In this document: positions 34,804-47,748 of the stretch, piece by piece | Layout of the letters: every line of letters starts with the position of its first letter | How positions within the stretch are numbered: the stretch's first letter is position 1 | From: Atopsyche davidsoni | Lineage: Eukaryota > Arthropoda > Insecta > Trichoptera > Hydrobiosidae | Assembly: GCA_022113835.1 (NCBI GenBank) | Contig: JAILWY010000019.1 | Span: 5,542,001 to 5,606,000, forward strand | Length of the DNA: 64,000 bases | Reading direction: 5' to 3' | Position numbers and translations under genes: made by a program | The notes under the pieces: generated by a model | The model's input: only the letters and a program-made list of their open reading frames with translations | Databases searched by the model: none | Told to the model about the DNA's origin: nothing

Positions 34804-37800
34804 TGATGAGGAAGAATAAAAAAAATATATAATATATTATTTATATAAATAGCGAATGTTTTAGACATGTTATAGACACTGCGTGGTACCAACTTTGCTT
34901 TATATAAAATCAAAAGATATTTGATATTAAAATGCAAATATATGAATTTCATATGTTTTAATCATGAAACACTATAAACATATCTTAACCATATTTTACA
35001 TAAAATAAAGTTTTTGAACATACTTGACTAAGCGTCATATTAAATTTTTGATAAGGTCAGTTATGCTTGTAAGGTAATTTTTTTTTATAAAACGTTTAAG
35101 CCAACAGAGTAAATTTATTTGTATGTTTGCCTCGCTGTACATTTTTGCAAGTGTACCTGTGTATCTAACATAATATTAACTCGCAAGCATTTGGATATTG
35201 AAATAGTTGGTTCCTCTTGTAAAATAAAAATAATGATAATCAAAAGGAAACTCCAGAATTCTGTATTTCATCACAATACGCCCTAATCTCCTCCATACTT
35301 GATCCTTTTACAAAGGAAGCTAGTAAAAGGATAGTTACTTAACAAGGCCCTTAAATTTGCCCTGAAAAAGACTTACAGCATCGGAAAAGAGACACACTAG
35401 CAACACTCATAAGCCAAGACATGAAAAGGTAGAAGCTTTCAATACAGAAAAATACAAAAATCACTGGTGACATCTTTGATTTTTAAGTGAAGAGTCGTAT
35501 TTTCTTTAAAAGGTTTTTGAGCAAAATAAGCGTATATTAAAAAATGTCCATGACAGTAAAATTCGTATGATTTCTTTAAATCCTTACATCTCAAAATGTT
35601 TTTGTTCAAAAGTAATGCAATAAGCAAATAGAAATTATTCTGTTAATCCACAATACACTCTTCCAATTAGAAATATTCCATATTCATAGATTCATAGAGT
35701 CTTGAATAGTTAAACTTTAACTTGAACTTGTTTAATTTACAGCAACTCCAAGATGTTTTAATTCAACAAAGTGCGGCTTTTTGTAGCTAGAAACACTTTT
35801 GAAAACATTTTACTACCTAAAAACTATTTTATTTCTAGGACATCGCAAACTTTACCTTACCCAATTCCGATCAATCGTGCTACTCAAAATGAAATAACTA
35901 ATGCAATTAGGGACATTTCTTGATACCAGGTTTGTCAATCGATGTAATCACTTGATAATGACGAGGGTTGAAGCTTAAATTTTACCGAAGTAGACCTTGA
36001 AGAAGCTAATAATTAGAAAAGATATTGAAAATCGCATAACGGCGTGTTTTTCTAAAGTATGAAGCCAAACAATGTCCACAACAATAATAAAATTGGTTTA
36101 CTGAATAATATGTTTGCCCACTGATTTTGAAAAGATATATATAAGAGTGACATTGTATTTATCAATAAATCGTTGGAAACAAATAATATTCAATGTTTTT
36201 AATAATGAAATAAATATTTGGTTGCATTCCAATATTTATAATTTTCTTAAAATGTATTGTAACCTAAATATTTTCATTCTTTATTAAAAAAAATAATTGT
36301 GGTTTATGTAACCAATCATTAAAAAATAATTGTTTTACGTAAATTTAATTATCGTCAACAAGACCCGTTTGTTGGTTTTACTAATAACTTTTCAGAACAT
36401 TAGGCTTAAACTGAAAGTTAAAAAAATGTATTACTCAAATTATTTACTATTTTATAAGGAAAGCTGAACTAAGAACACATATTGTGTACAGACTTTATAT
36501 TCATTTCATTAGTTAATCATATTTGGACGTATAAACTTACAAATCATAGAGTAAAACTATTTACCATATAAACTATTAAGTTACGGAAAATGTATTTAAT
36601 ACCACTTTAAATCTCAGATACATAAATGCTCATAAATAAAACTGTTTCTAACTTTTCATTTATAAGAATTATGAAATAGTAGTTTCTCAAATAAAACTAT
36701 AAAATTATAATATTCATGGAAAATAAAAAAGTACATAGCTGTTTTATCAAACAAGTCATTTAATATTTTTATTGTCTTGTCTGATAATAATATGTGACAT
36801 TAATTTGACTTTTTCCTACGTCAAGACATTCAGATTATTGTTTAAGGCGTATATACAATATAAAATAATACCATATAAAATATAATTTCCAATATGTTAG
36901 TACACTTTTTTAATCATAATTATAAATGCATAAGTCTTCTGTATACTAATTGAACTCACGAATTATTCATAAAGCCTTACAATATATACTTGGAAGGTCT
37001 CCTTTAATAAGATTTGTAAAAATATTTTGCGATTCAAATATGAACAGATCTACGTTACTGCAACTCACAAATCAGTAATAAAAATGACAAATAAACCTTA
37101 AATTACTAATTATACATACATTTTTATGTTGTCTTATCAAAGTCAAAGCTAATTAAATGCATATTAATGAATGTGAGACAATCCCCGGAAATTTTATTAA
37201 AATTTAGGATCAATTTGAACGTCGCATCGCCATTAGTCTATGTCCGATATCTTCATTAAGTTCAAATTTACAATTTCAAATTGGACAATGGATTAATCCA
37301 GGAAAAAACAATATATTTCAATTGACAAGAGTAGTAATAAATCAGTATCAAAATAAATGTTTAATCAAAACAATTACAGAAACTTTGAATGTTATTTGGA
37401 TGAATGTTTATATATTTTTATTATTCAAAAACGAGTTCTAACAAGTAATAAATATAATTTTATACAATCTTTTATAATTAATGTACAAATTAATTATTTT
37501 TATTTTCGGATAGTACGTTACATTACTGAAATCTTTATCGATTAAAAAAACACGCAAATGCACATCCTCTAAACACAATCAAATCGCTAAGTAAGCCAAA
37601 AATTCATATTCAAAACATCATTTCAATTCTCAACAAATTCGATCAGTCGATGAGTTTTATGTTAAGATTTCCTCCGAACTCATGATATGAATATAATTTC
37701 GTGTCTTAATTTTCTGAAGCTGATTTATAAAAAATTGTCGAACCGAAGTTATTGAATATTTAACCATTCGGTAGAAAAGAGAGCTTAAGATAGCAAATGT

Positions 37801-39109
37801 TTTAAGCAATATCTAAACATTATTTGTGTCACTTTTTGTTGTATTTAAAAATTATTTATACTCTAATACTAAAAGTGTCGTTTTGATTTTTTTTTGTTGT
37901 TATGATTAAAGCACAAAAATGATTATATTATATTCGCAATTAATTATAATTAGGTTTAATTTTTGCGTTGATGAACGTTTAATCCGGCGATAACTCAACG
38001 GGGCTTTATCTCATCCAGCGCATACCCAAAACTTGAAGCAAATTTTATAAGTGATATTATTTGTCTATAGCTCTTAAAAAGAAAAAAGAAAAGCTATTTA
38101 AAATTAAAATTAGAACGGGTCGAAAAAGTTTTTCTTGAAATTCAGTTTTCAGGTATCAAGAGGTGCTAACAATTTATTTTCTCGGTATTTTTTATTCCTT
38201 CCACCGAATTTTCGTGGTAACAAAAATGAACAGTATTAAAATGAATTATTGCACGAGTAGAATAAATCAAATCGAATGCGTATTTGTACTTCTTAGGTGA
38301 TATATAAAAGTGTTTGAATAATATCCCACTTGGAATAAACGCCCTCGTGCGTGTTAGGTCAACTTAAATTATTCAGGTAATAACAATAATTAAATTAAAA
38401 TAAACGACCGCAACGCTTTGGCAATCAAGATTTAAAAACACATCAGATTTTTTTACTTAAATTTGTGTTATAAAATAGTATTGTGTGTAAAATAAGAAAT
38501 ATGCAAGTATTGATCATTTGTTGACCTAATATAGAAATGTTATTGAATGAAAGTTAACTTAGATACATTGCTACGATATGGCATACAATGATTACAGACG
38601 GAGGCCATATCTGATTATTATTAACCATTAAATACTTTAGCTCATATTTGGGTCTATTTAAAATTGCAATTCTCGGAGGATTCGCCACATCTTTGAGCTA
38701 TATGGTATATATCAGAATACCAGAATATAACTGACATTACCTATTAGTCAGTATAAAGTTGGATAACTGCGCTGGCAGGGTTCGTTGCACCTAATGAGCG
38801 GTTGAAACCCCAACAGCAAAGAGGGTATTGTAAAATACATAGCCCGAAGGGTGTTACAGTATGAGTAAACCAATATTGATATTTCTGGGTATTGAGACAA
38901 AATTTCATCAAACTATTACATAGAAGCATCGATCACAGATACGTTGATCATTTTCTTTGAGATAGCCAAAACATACCACAAACCGTTCGCCCAGTTGTTG
39001 TGATATAAAATTGATTGCAGTTTAACTAAATATTGTTATGTCTCGAAACGCTGTCAAGCCACTTTCATATTTTTAATGAATTCATACCCAATTTTCAGGT
39101 ATTTAGCTT
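34804..39109. other. AT-rich spacer
   Basis: Over 4 kb of A/T-rich DNA with no open frame above about 62 codons and no recognised repeat. A few GC-richer words occur at 38745-38850. Confidence 0.4.
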
Positions 39110-39400
39110 CCTAAGCTCGCCCCTGAAGGGAAACAGCGCACTAAGGGCATTAAGTCGGAACGTACCCTATTTGACTTAAGTCCTTTTCGCGCAGTACCAA
39201 GATTTGTTTATCTTTGTACAGTGGTGTATCCCGAAACGTCAAAGATAAATAAGCACTCTGAAAACGGTTAATCCCGAAGTAAAGAAACCCTCGGAATATT
39301 TTTCCATAGTAATTAGCCGCGAAATGTTGTGCTTGTTTACCGAAATATCTAGAGAAATTCTTGACAGGGTGGTTTTGACATGTGTTTAGATAAAATTTAG
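39110..39400. other. GC-richer non-repetitive patch
   Basis: Mixed composition with homeodomain-type words (GTAATTAG, GGTTAATCCCG, GATAAATAAGC) and an 86-codon minus-strand frame without known motif. Candidate regulatory DNA. Confidence 0.25.
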
Positions 39401-41049
39401 TAAATTTCAAAAAAAAATTCTATTAAAATAAATTTTTAAATATGTCGATGTTAAACCTACTTTTAAAAATATATATTTAAGTTTTTATATGATTTTGAAA
39501 TAGTATGAGATAAATCTGAATGAAAGATGTACAGTCAAACTAATAAAACTGGCCAAGGATAGTGATATGTATGCACCCGAAGAGGAAAAAATTATATGTA
39601 TGTGTACAGTTAGCTTTTTCATTTATAATAACCCAAAAACATGGTTTTGAAGTTTTTTTTTAATTAAAAATTCATTTTAATTTAACAAGACAACGATGGT
39701 TTTATTTTTAGTTTTTCAGTTGGTTTTTGGAATATTTAGTAAGCTTTAAGTAAATTAAAGTATGTTTTTTTTATTTGATTATAATAAATAATGAAAATTA
39801 CGGAAATTACAACCTTAACAAATTGATGTAGGATGTACCTGTGGAAGGGGAAGAAATCATAGACGAAAGTCTCTCAGAACGAAAATCTCAAAAGCCGCCT
39901 TGTTTTCTTGCAAGTTAAGAAGTAATATGGAGTATTTTTAAATGTACATTAATTTCGGCACGGGGTGTATTCATGAACGAGGGGGAAGGGGCTTGTAATA
40001 TATTCAATTTTCTTTGTAGAGCTCCGCGGAGAGAAATGTGAACCCTTGGCCCAACGAATTATTTTATGTAAACAATCGACACCACGGCCGCAGACAAAGA
40101 AAAATATAATTCATGGTCCTAGCACGCTAATGAATCCGCAAATGTATATTTTATTACTGAGCTAATAAATATTTCCCGTAAACACTTTAGCTGATTCGTT
40201 TCAAAACACCTCACTACTACTTGAAACAGCTTTTTGTTATTATATTGTTATAAATATTTTTTTTTTTATCAGGAGATAACACACTAACGGGGAGTGTACA
40301 TCTGCACTTATTTAAGTATAAAAAGCCGCAATAAAAGAAACCAGTGAGCAGTAGAAAGCATCTGGCAATAAACGTTTTCGGTATTTATGCATTAAAATCA
40401 CAGGAAACCTACATCTTTTGTAGGAAATATGTCTTCGTGAAATCAGCTTTTCCTTGAAATAGTGCTCAATTTTTAAAACAGTGTATATGTATACGTACAA
40501 ATAATAATTACTCAAAACTAATAGAAGTATATTGAAAAATATTGAGAGCAGCACAATATTTCATGTTATATCAACACATAAATATTCACAGTAATATTTC
40601 AGCAAAGGGAAAAAATTCCATTAAGAATTGTATGTAATTCAAAGTGGTTTTCGCTAATTGTATATAAAATATAAAATTGCAATTTTTTTCCAATAATCCC
40701 AAAGTGTCAAAGATTATTTAAAACATTAACTTAATTATCTCAAACTTTTTTTAAAATTATTTTTTACTATGTCAATTTGAACGAATCACTCTAATTCTGT
40801 TTAGGAGACCGAAAAGTTATTTGCCAATAATTATCGCAATAAATATTTTTTCAAAACAAACGTGTGGTACGGAAACTGCTTCATACTTTGAAGTATGATT
40901 TTTTGTACTTACAACGTTTATGTGGATAATTTTTTTCACTATTTCCCCGACTGCACATAATATCATAACCCAAAGAAACAAGCGTCAAATGCGGCTGACA
41001 ATAAATTTGTAAATATAAAAAGTGAAGATTCTTCCAAAAATCTTCGTTA
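39401..41049. other. AT-rich spacer with patch at 39990-40210
   Basis: The patch contains GAGCTCCGCGGAG, CCACGGCCGCAG and CGCTAATGAATCCGC. Elsewhere A/T-rich; the 80-codon minus-strand frame at 40312-40554 has no recognised motif. Confidence 0.25.
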
Positions 41050-41059
41050 TCTACTATAA

Positions 41060-41733
41060 TCTACTATAATAATAACCATTGTGTGTGTGTATGTTTCATT
41101 TTTTGCTTCTCTATAAAATATCTTAAAAGATACAACGCTGATTTTTTGCATGTAAGTTTAGTAAATTTTTCCGCAGCTATGTGCCGAATTTCAAGACGAT
41201 AGGATAATATTTTTATTCATAAACTATTTAAATAAAACTATCAAATATGCTTTATGTACGAATAATATGATTTTGTTGTTCACATAGAGAATTTCAAATT
41301 TCAAACTTTTACAAAAAAAACAAAATATGATGCTTCTAAGAAATTTCCCGTTTATGTCAGCTTGACACAAGTACCAATTTTATTTTTTAGTTGCATTAGA
41401 AATTATTAATCACATCATTAATAACTCAAAATGCCTCCTAAAAAAATAACACCGTCTAAGCACAGCAAACGTAATTAAAAAAGAATAGCACAATTGAACG
41501 TGATAAAGACTGCATCTAATAAAAAACAGTGCAGTGAAAGTGATTCGTTGTTTGCGACACGAAATGTGATATTTCCTAGAATGGCTTTGCTTTCGAAATT
41601 CAATATCCGGTTATTCAAAATATATGTGTACAAAATGAAATCAAATATTCATCTAATTGTCAGCCAAACATATGTTCAAACACTACTGCATCGTTCATCG
41701 AATACGTCATTTAATGACGGGCTACATTTCTAG
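41060..41733 (+). mobile_element. Non-autonomous Helitron, copy 2
   Basis: The most complete copy. The 5' end TCTACTATAATAATA is preceded by an extra TCTACTATAA starting at 41050, so the end is partly doubled. The 3' end has the hairpin CGTCAT-TTA-ATGACG, then CTAG (41730-41733) before T. It contains the replicase-leader remnant described separately and about 30 bases (near 41263-41290) missing from copy 1. Confidence 0.82.
41432..41733 (+). pseudogene. Helitron protein N-terminal remnant
   Basis: From ATG 41432 the frame reads MPPKKITPSKHSKRN, a stop (41477-41479), then KRIAQLNVIKTASNKK and onward to a final stop at 41731-41733 (TAG). This stop overlaps the CTAG end of the Helitron. A short basic start like MPPKK is usual for insect Helitron replicase-helicase proteins, and the rest of the protein (HUH nuclease, helicase) has been deleted. 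The downstream frame is open for 79 codons only because copy 2 kept one base lost in copies 1 and 3. I infer a decayed Helitron ORF start; a chance frame is possible. Confidence 0.4.
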
Positions 41734-41809
41734 TGTAATAATAATAATAATCTTTTAATCAGGAAACGAAAAATGCAATGGCTTTAGTTGCAACCCCTAA
41801 ATTTTACCT

Positions 41810-41977
41810 TTACAGCTTCAAGGTTGCATTCAAGGTCGATCTTGACAATGTGTAAGGTTTGGTCCACCTAGATTTGTCTCTCAAGCATATCTTAGTGCGA
41901 CGCCGACGGGAAGTAATATTATCTCGAATCTGTGCAACTCCCAAAATATCATTCTGTCTTCTAAGAAATTTAATTTG
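41810..41977 (-). pseudogene. Unrecognised basic ORF fragment
   Basis: After a TGA, the minus strand is open for 55 codons to a TAA, with sequence containing QNDILGVAQIRDNI, then SRRRRTKICLRDKSRWTKPY. The Arg-rich block and the later WTKPYTLSRS look protein-like rather than random. The surrounding DNA (41745-42095) is GC-richer than the flanks. Upstream frames are closed by stops. It could be the C-terminal end of a decayed transposon protein or part of a terminal exon. I cannot name the family. Confidence 0.25.
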
Positions 41978-42072
41978 TCAGTCTGCTGGCGTCGGCTCTT
42001 ATAAACTTTTACGCACAACCCTCAGAGTTTCCTCAAGTGTGGCGCGCGCACTCAAACCTAACCAAACCCGCC

Positions 42073-42303
42073 CGTTACTTTGCGAAACACTTTGAATATG
42101 CTATACCCGTCGCTATGTGAGATACTTCATATATATTATACCTTTCTAAGGACTTATTCTTTATATATTTTACAGCAGATACTTTACGTACCTGTTTACC
42201 CGATACTTTGCTACGTTAGATCAAATACAGCTGTTACTTGACAAAACACTTTTGAATATGTAGCACACGTTGCTATATAAGTTACTCTCGATATGTGATA
42301 CTT
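42073..42303 (+). repeat. Imperfect direct repeat, ~160-bp spacing
   Basis: GTTACTTTGCGAAACACTTT (42073) followed by GAATATG and a GTCGCTAT word, against GTTACTTGACAAAACACTTT (42233) followed by TGAATATG and a GTTGCTAT word. Both end in TGATACTT-type sequence. Confidence 0.5.
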
Positions 42304-43826
42304 ATGACAAAGCGTTTAATTTTAAATATTTTACAATCTTTACATTGCGAAATTGTTAAGATAAGTGATTTTAGTATTTAAATACTACATACACGCTTAA
42401 ACGTGGGAACATTATCACTAATTAAGTAATTTTATTACTTGCTTTGAAATACTCGAGTAATTAGGTAAATTTATTTATTGTACCAAAACTTACGTCACAT
42501 TATAATAATTACTTTACTGGAACGTTCATTTCATAAACTCTGTACTCAATTACGTACTTATAAAACTTTAAAAACAATTTATATAATTCAGTCAAATAAA
42601 CAACAACTGCGAGATTTTTTTTAACTAAAGAAATGACCAAGAATTTATCAATTAAATCTGCATCTTCGTGGATTCCAAATATTTATTAATAGTTGTTTTT
42701 AAATGATGAGTATTATTTTTATTATTTAAAAAAAAAGACTTTTTTGAAGTCAAACTTGGTGGCATAAATTAGGAAAAGATAAGGAAAGTTGCTGCCTAGT
42801 ACATTTGCAAGGTGAAACACATTTACATTATTTGAATATGTATGAGGATTGTCTACTTATTCGTCGATTAATAAAGAAGGTTTTGTTCAAACCACGGGGC
42901 GCAAAGAGGTCAACAGTCAACGGACCATGTGGATTTTGGATAAATAGCATAAATACTTATATTTAGCTTATAATTCGAATCGACCACTGAATAATAAAAA
43001 ATCTAATCTTAAAATTAACGGGGCTTGTAATAAAAATATATCACCCTTAAAGTTTTGAACACGAGTTATATATCAATTATAATATTAAAATACTAAACGG
43101 CTGAAATGTGAAAATGTGAATATTTATTAGGTAAAATATAAAATCATGATTTGAAACTACTAAAATAAAAGTCTTAAGCCTTGTGAGTATTTAGAAATTA
43201 ACTTTTCATAAATCTGAGAAAATTCAAAAACGTTAGCGAGATTATATATCCAGTGAATGTTAAGGTATAGGAAATAATAACTAAACATATTCTCAAGATG
43301 AAACCTATTTTTATTTTTGGGAGCACATATTCGATCACTATCTGCGAAAAAAGGCTTTGACTTGGGTGAATTCAATAGTATAAGATGTCTGTGGACGTTG
43401 AGAAACAGGCACCGTAGAAGCTGTTAGTGTGGCATGGCCTGGGTTGGATTACACGAGTGAGCAGGAGAGGTACGTGGAACAGATTGACAGCACCGAAACG
43501 ACGATGTCCTGAAACATGAAACTCTATCCTTCATACAGTAAGTGAAAGCTATTTTCATAAAATAGGTCTGAAAAAAATGAATACATGTAAGCAAGTTATT
43601 GCAATAAATTTTCTTATATCATGCTAAAGCAGGTGACAGGTAATTGTGAAAAGTATACGTATACGTTTACTACTAGTAGACATTATTTATTTTTTCTTAG
43701 GTTTTCATACTTATTTTTTTGATAACACTGAAATGATTTACCACTACATTCTAGATTGATATGTCCAAGGAAAGGCTTTGCTTAATAAGAACTGTCAGCA
43801 ATACTGAATATATAATGAATTTGTCG
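42304..43826. other. AT-rich spacer
   Basis: Mostly A/T-rich. A GC-richer strip at 43388-43530 contains a 37-codon open stretch ending at TGA and a donor-like ACAGTAAGTG at about 43535, but no convincing acceptor. An exon cannot be claimed. Confidence 0.25.
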
Positions 43827-43967
43827 CTATTTTTGCAGTAAAGTTTTGGGAACACTATTCTGACCATATTTTGTATAAAATTTTCGAACTGCGGCTGCCA
43901 AGCTTTCATTATTTTTTAAATATTGTTCAACAATGAAGACACGTTGCTCTATCGCGTAACGCTCCAT
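43827..43967 (-). pseudogene. Transposase N-terminus, helix-turn-helix (DUF4817-like)
   Basis: The 46-residue frame starts MERYAIEQRVFIVEQYLKNN and continues with SLAAAVRKF and a YGQNSVPK segment before a TAG. The ME(R)Y..EQRVFIV start, the alanine-rich second helix with VRKF and the N.VP segment match the insect-wide DUF4817 helix-turn-helix that begins a group of Tc1/mariner-like transposases and binds terminal repeats. The catalytic domain is missing. The stop and the lost downstream region make it a pseudogene. Confidence 0.6.
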
Positions 43968-44032
43968 TTTTACTAACCCTAAACTGTCAGCTCCCAAAAA
44001 AAATTAAATCTTGCGTTAATTTTGGGACACCC
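43827..44032 (-). mobile_element. 5' end of a mariner-like transposon (DUF4817-type)
   Basis: The terminal repeat, read on the minus strand, is GGGTGTCCCAAAATTAACGC next to a TA. It is followed by a leader and a coding start at 43967. The element is broken off after the first coding segment and the other end is not in the window. Confidence 0.65.
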
Positions 44033-44189
44033 TATATATATACATGTATGCGTATTTAAATCTGAAAGTAAAATACGTTCTCAGAATCCGTTCTCGGAAT
44101 GCAATCCTAGTTTCACAAATCTAGTAGATAATCACATCAATCCATAGTGCCTCAAATAGAGGACATCGCGTGGACAAGCACTGGCGTTT

Positions 44190-44410
44190 AACAAGGTTGC
44201 TTCTCTTTGTTGGGACGAAATGGATTCGCAACTTCGTTTATCTCGAAGGGGCGGGTCGACCCCCCTCTCCTCCCCTTTCCCCTAACCTCCCCCCCAACAG
44301 ACCGAGGGGAAAGATTCCCGATTCTGGGCCAGGACGCCTCTAACTTGGGGTGCTTTTGGGATTTTTGTCACCCCTACCTCACTCTGGCTTCCTTAATGCG
44401 TCGTGCTTTA
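44190..44410. other. GC-rich, pyrimidine-rich island
   Basis: Contains GGGGCGGGTCGACCCCCC and a C/T-rich run CTCCTCCCCTTTCCCC. A 125-codon plus-strand frame (44207-44584) begins here but runs into AT-rich DNA, and its proline-rich then hydrophobic product shows no known domain. Candidate promoter or conserved non-coding DNA. Confidence 0.25.
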
Positions 44411-45583
44411 GAGTCTAGTTACTTCACTGTTTGCGTTTTTATTTTATTTTTGCTCGAATATGCTTATTTTTTTTTTTTCGTTCTCTATGCCTTTCGTAGC
44501 GCTAATTGTATTATTACTACAACGGTGATATATTTCAATGTCTATCTTTCCAATTACATTTCAAACTATTTAATGCTTTATTAATTTATTTCAACAAAAA
44601 CGAAATGTTATGCGTAAATGTTGCATTAAATGAATAAATAAGTATTTATAAAAAAAAATCGTATCTTGCGAAACAAAGTTAAAATATTCATTTTATTTAA
44701 TTGCCATTTTGAATATTTCATTTATTAAGGAGTTAATTTTTACTATTGATATTACTTGTACTCGAGTCTTTTGCCAAACATAAACAAGCTTGAGTCTAAT
44801 AACACCAAATTCACTTCGACGAGAGTCAAAGGAAGTTTTCATAGTTTTCATATTGTTTCCGTAATACATGCATCTTTAAAAAAAAGCTTGCAAAGGTATC
44901 TTTAAATAAAATCTAAATCATCTTCGTACGAATTCGAGGAATCTCAGACATACGCATCGAACATAATTTGCATGTTGAATTCCAGTCACGTATTCCTTGG
45001 CTTGGGGCCCGTCTTCCATCAGAAAACAAGCATCGTTGCCTTCGTCTTCCGAGAGATTCTACCCTAACGAACATTCTAAAAGCAATCGCTTCAAAAGGCT
45101 CAACAACCAAAATTACAGCTCCCTCCTCTTCTCGTACAAAAACACAGCGGATGTCCGGTGGTGAATAAAACAGAGAATATATACCATGTCTAAAATCAAA
45201 TGCATTCGAGGTTTTTGATAAATTAATATTTCGTACCAGTTACAATGTTAAGTGTATTTGGCCCGCTCAATGCCGTTCATAGTATTTCGAGTTTGAATCC
45301 GGGTAGAAATTCAATTCAATGTGTAAAACATTTATGAAAAAAAAAATATGTGCCATCTGGTTGACAGTCGGCAACAGAAAAGTGGCTAGAGAACATGTGT
45401 TTTTAACCATTTATCCAAATTTGTGTTTCTGAAAGTTAGGAATGAGGTAGCTCTCCGTACGAGCATATTAAAGAAGCTATAATGCATATTAATATAATAA
45501 AAAAATTGTATAAAAAACCAGATACACAAATGACCGCATCTAATTACTGCAAAGAAATATTTAATATTTGTCTTCTACTCGTT
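44411..45583. other. Spacer with patch at 44930-45170
   Basis: The patch has 65-66-codon frames on both strands over the same bases, neither recognised. The rest is A/T-rich. Confidence 0.25.
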
Positions 45584-47660
45584 AAGATACCGAATTCAAT
45601 AATTTAATAAAAAAAATATTTATGGCCACTTTAAACAAATACGATAAGTAGTGACACTTGCTATAGCAATTTAAATCGTCATTGTTTAAACTGAAGCATG
45701 TAAAAGCCCTTTATTACCAGTTTGGGATTTTTTTTTCAGTACGGGGATTTAAGCGAGATTCTAGATTGATAGTCAAACGATCTCACAATTTAACAAGCCA
45801 ACCTGTTGAAAGTCTCTGCAAAAGTCTTTACAAAGTGGTGATTCGTATCTTAAAACTCAAGACAGAAAGCTGCTTATTTCTTTATTAAATCCAACCCTGC
45901 CGAGTATCCCAACAACGTCAGACACAGCCAATATCCTTTTGATTTTCTGAAATATCAACTGTGATCAAATTGATTCAATACCAAAAAGTTAGTGTGTATC
46001 AAAGAACTTTATAGAATTTAAAAAAAAAACGTCGTAAGCGAATAAATTAGCTTTCGGGGAAATCGTCACTCTTCTTAAAATTGACATCGTTTCCAAGATT
46101 ATTTAAAGACCCCATTGTAGTATAGATTACTTTTTTATTTGATTTGACTCATTTTTAAACGTTTTCCTGGAAACGCTCACCCCATGACGCCATGACTTAA
46201 TTTAACTTTTACTTGTTATAAACTTTTTGCTACCTGAATGTTCGCAAAACGATCTATGGAAATAAACAAAATGTATATAATATAAAAATAATTGTGAATT
46301 TCTAAAAATATGTATGCTTTGTTGTAGTATTTTTAAGGCATGAAAATTATTTTTATTTGAAATATTAATCAAAGGTACATTTTTTTAAAGATAATCAATG
46401 TCAACCGGGTGGTGATGGTTTCGATGTCTGTTTGTGACTTTATTATAAAAGCTTTGAGCTGGATGTTAAAATCATTTTTTAATATACATAAATAAACTGC
46501 CACAAACAAATGAGAATGTTAGAAACTCAATTCATTATATTTACATACATATTTTAAATATCCCGCATAAAACAACAATGATTTAACTGGCACTAAATAT
46601 ATAATTTAGCATCATTTACTTAGTTAATTGATGAAGAATACGGCTCGGTCAATTCACATCAGCTCTCAGTTTTATTATTTTACAGCCTCTTAGCCAGAAG
46701 AGTTGTAAAAACAAGATAACGAAAAGCCGGCTGTGGTGAGACAACAGCATTAATGAACCTCGATTTACTCAGATTTTCTTTTATAAACGGACCTTCATGA
46801 GCCGGTAATAAAAATACTATTTTTTATTCAATTAAAAAGTTGAAAAATGATCTAAAAATATAAACGAATATTTATAAAAGAATTGTATGTGTGTTTTTTT
46901 ATGAATAACGTGAGAATTTTTACTCCCAGTTTTTTTTTAGTAGCACGTTGCAGAGAAATCGTATTACATTAAAAACATGTTTTAATACTACAAGTAAGCA
47001 GTGAATATGAAAATGAAAATGTATGGTTTGTTAAAATAGGGTATTTGTTAAAAAAATAATAAAGTTCATTTTAACTCTTTGTGTTCGTCGTGTGATGGGA
47101 AACTTTTGAGATAATATACAAAAATTCATATAAAGAAAAGAAGCCTCTTGGCTAAGGAGCTTGAAGTGAAGCTGAGTTGAACTTTAAGGCCGGGGCTGAA
47201 ATAACGAAGTGGAAGCGATGCCATTCAACCCCAGTTGAGGAAGCCACTGTAGAGAGAAGGTTATCTCAAGCGCTGCCATTTGTCAAAAATATACACGATG
47301 AAAATATTTCCCAATTTGAAGAAATTCAAGTGTCCTTCAGCCGAGGTCCCATTGTGATTTCAGTTTCAATTTGAGTAATTTATTGTTTTTAGAAAGCATC
47401 TTTACAATTAAAATAATATTTAAGTAAAATTTAAACAATACGCATGACAGAATGTACAAAAGTATTATTTTACACTTTTGTGATTTTACAACATTTTTTT
47501 ATAAAAATGGTAAAACAAATGGTAAACTGGTAATAAAGAACTTTTACATGCTTCATTTTAAACAATGACGTCTAAATTGCCATAGCAAGTATCACTACTA
47601 ATCGTATTTGTTTAAAGTGGCTATAAATATTTTTTATTAAATTATTGAATTCAGTATCTT
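45584..47660. mobile_element. 2.1-kb element with ~140-bp terminal inverted repeats
   Basis: The left arm (45584-45723) and right arm (47524-47660) are reverse complements at roughly 85-90% by eye. Shared words include GAATTCAATAATTTAATAAA, AAACAAATACGAT and CTGGTAATAAAG. The interior has no frame above about 68 codons that I recognise, so it would be a large non-autonomous DNA transposon. No clear target-site duplication is visible. An inverted segmental duplication is the alternative. Confidence 0.6.
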
Positions 47661-47748
47661 CTTAAAAATATTTAAGTAAAATGACAGAAAGTACAAAAGT
47701 ATTTTTTTTTTTGCACTTTTGTGATTTTCCAATTTTTTTATAAAAATT
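47415..47748 (+). repeat. Direct repeats bracketing the right inverted arm
   Basis: AATATTTAAGTAAAAT, a GACAGAA.GTACAAAAGTAT block, ACTTTTGTGATTTT and TTTTTTATAAAAAT occur in the same order at 47415-47508 and again at 47665-47748, on either side of the right terminal arm of the 2.1-kb element. Confidence 0.65.

Noticed and set aside
44207..44584. 125-codon frame as a gene
   Set aside because: The frame runs from a GC-rich island into a poly-T, AT-rich region with no domain; no support.
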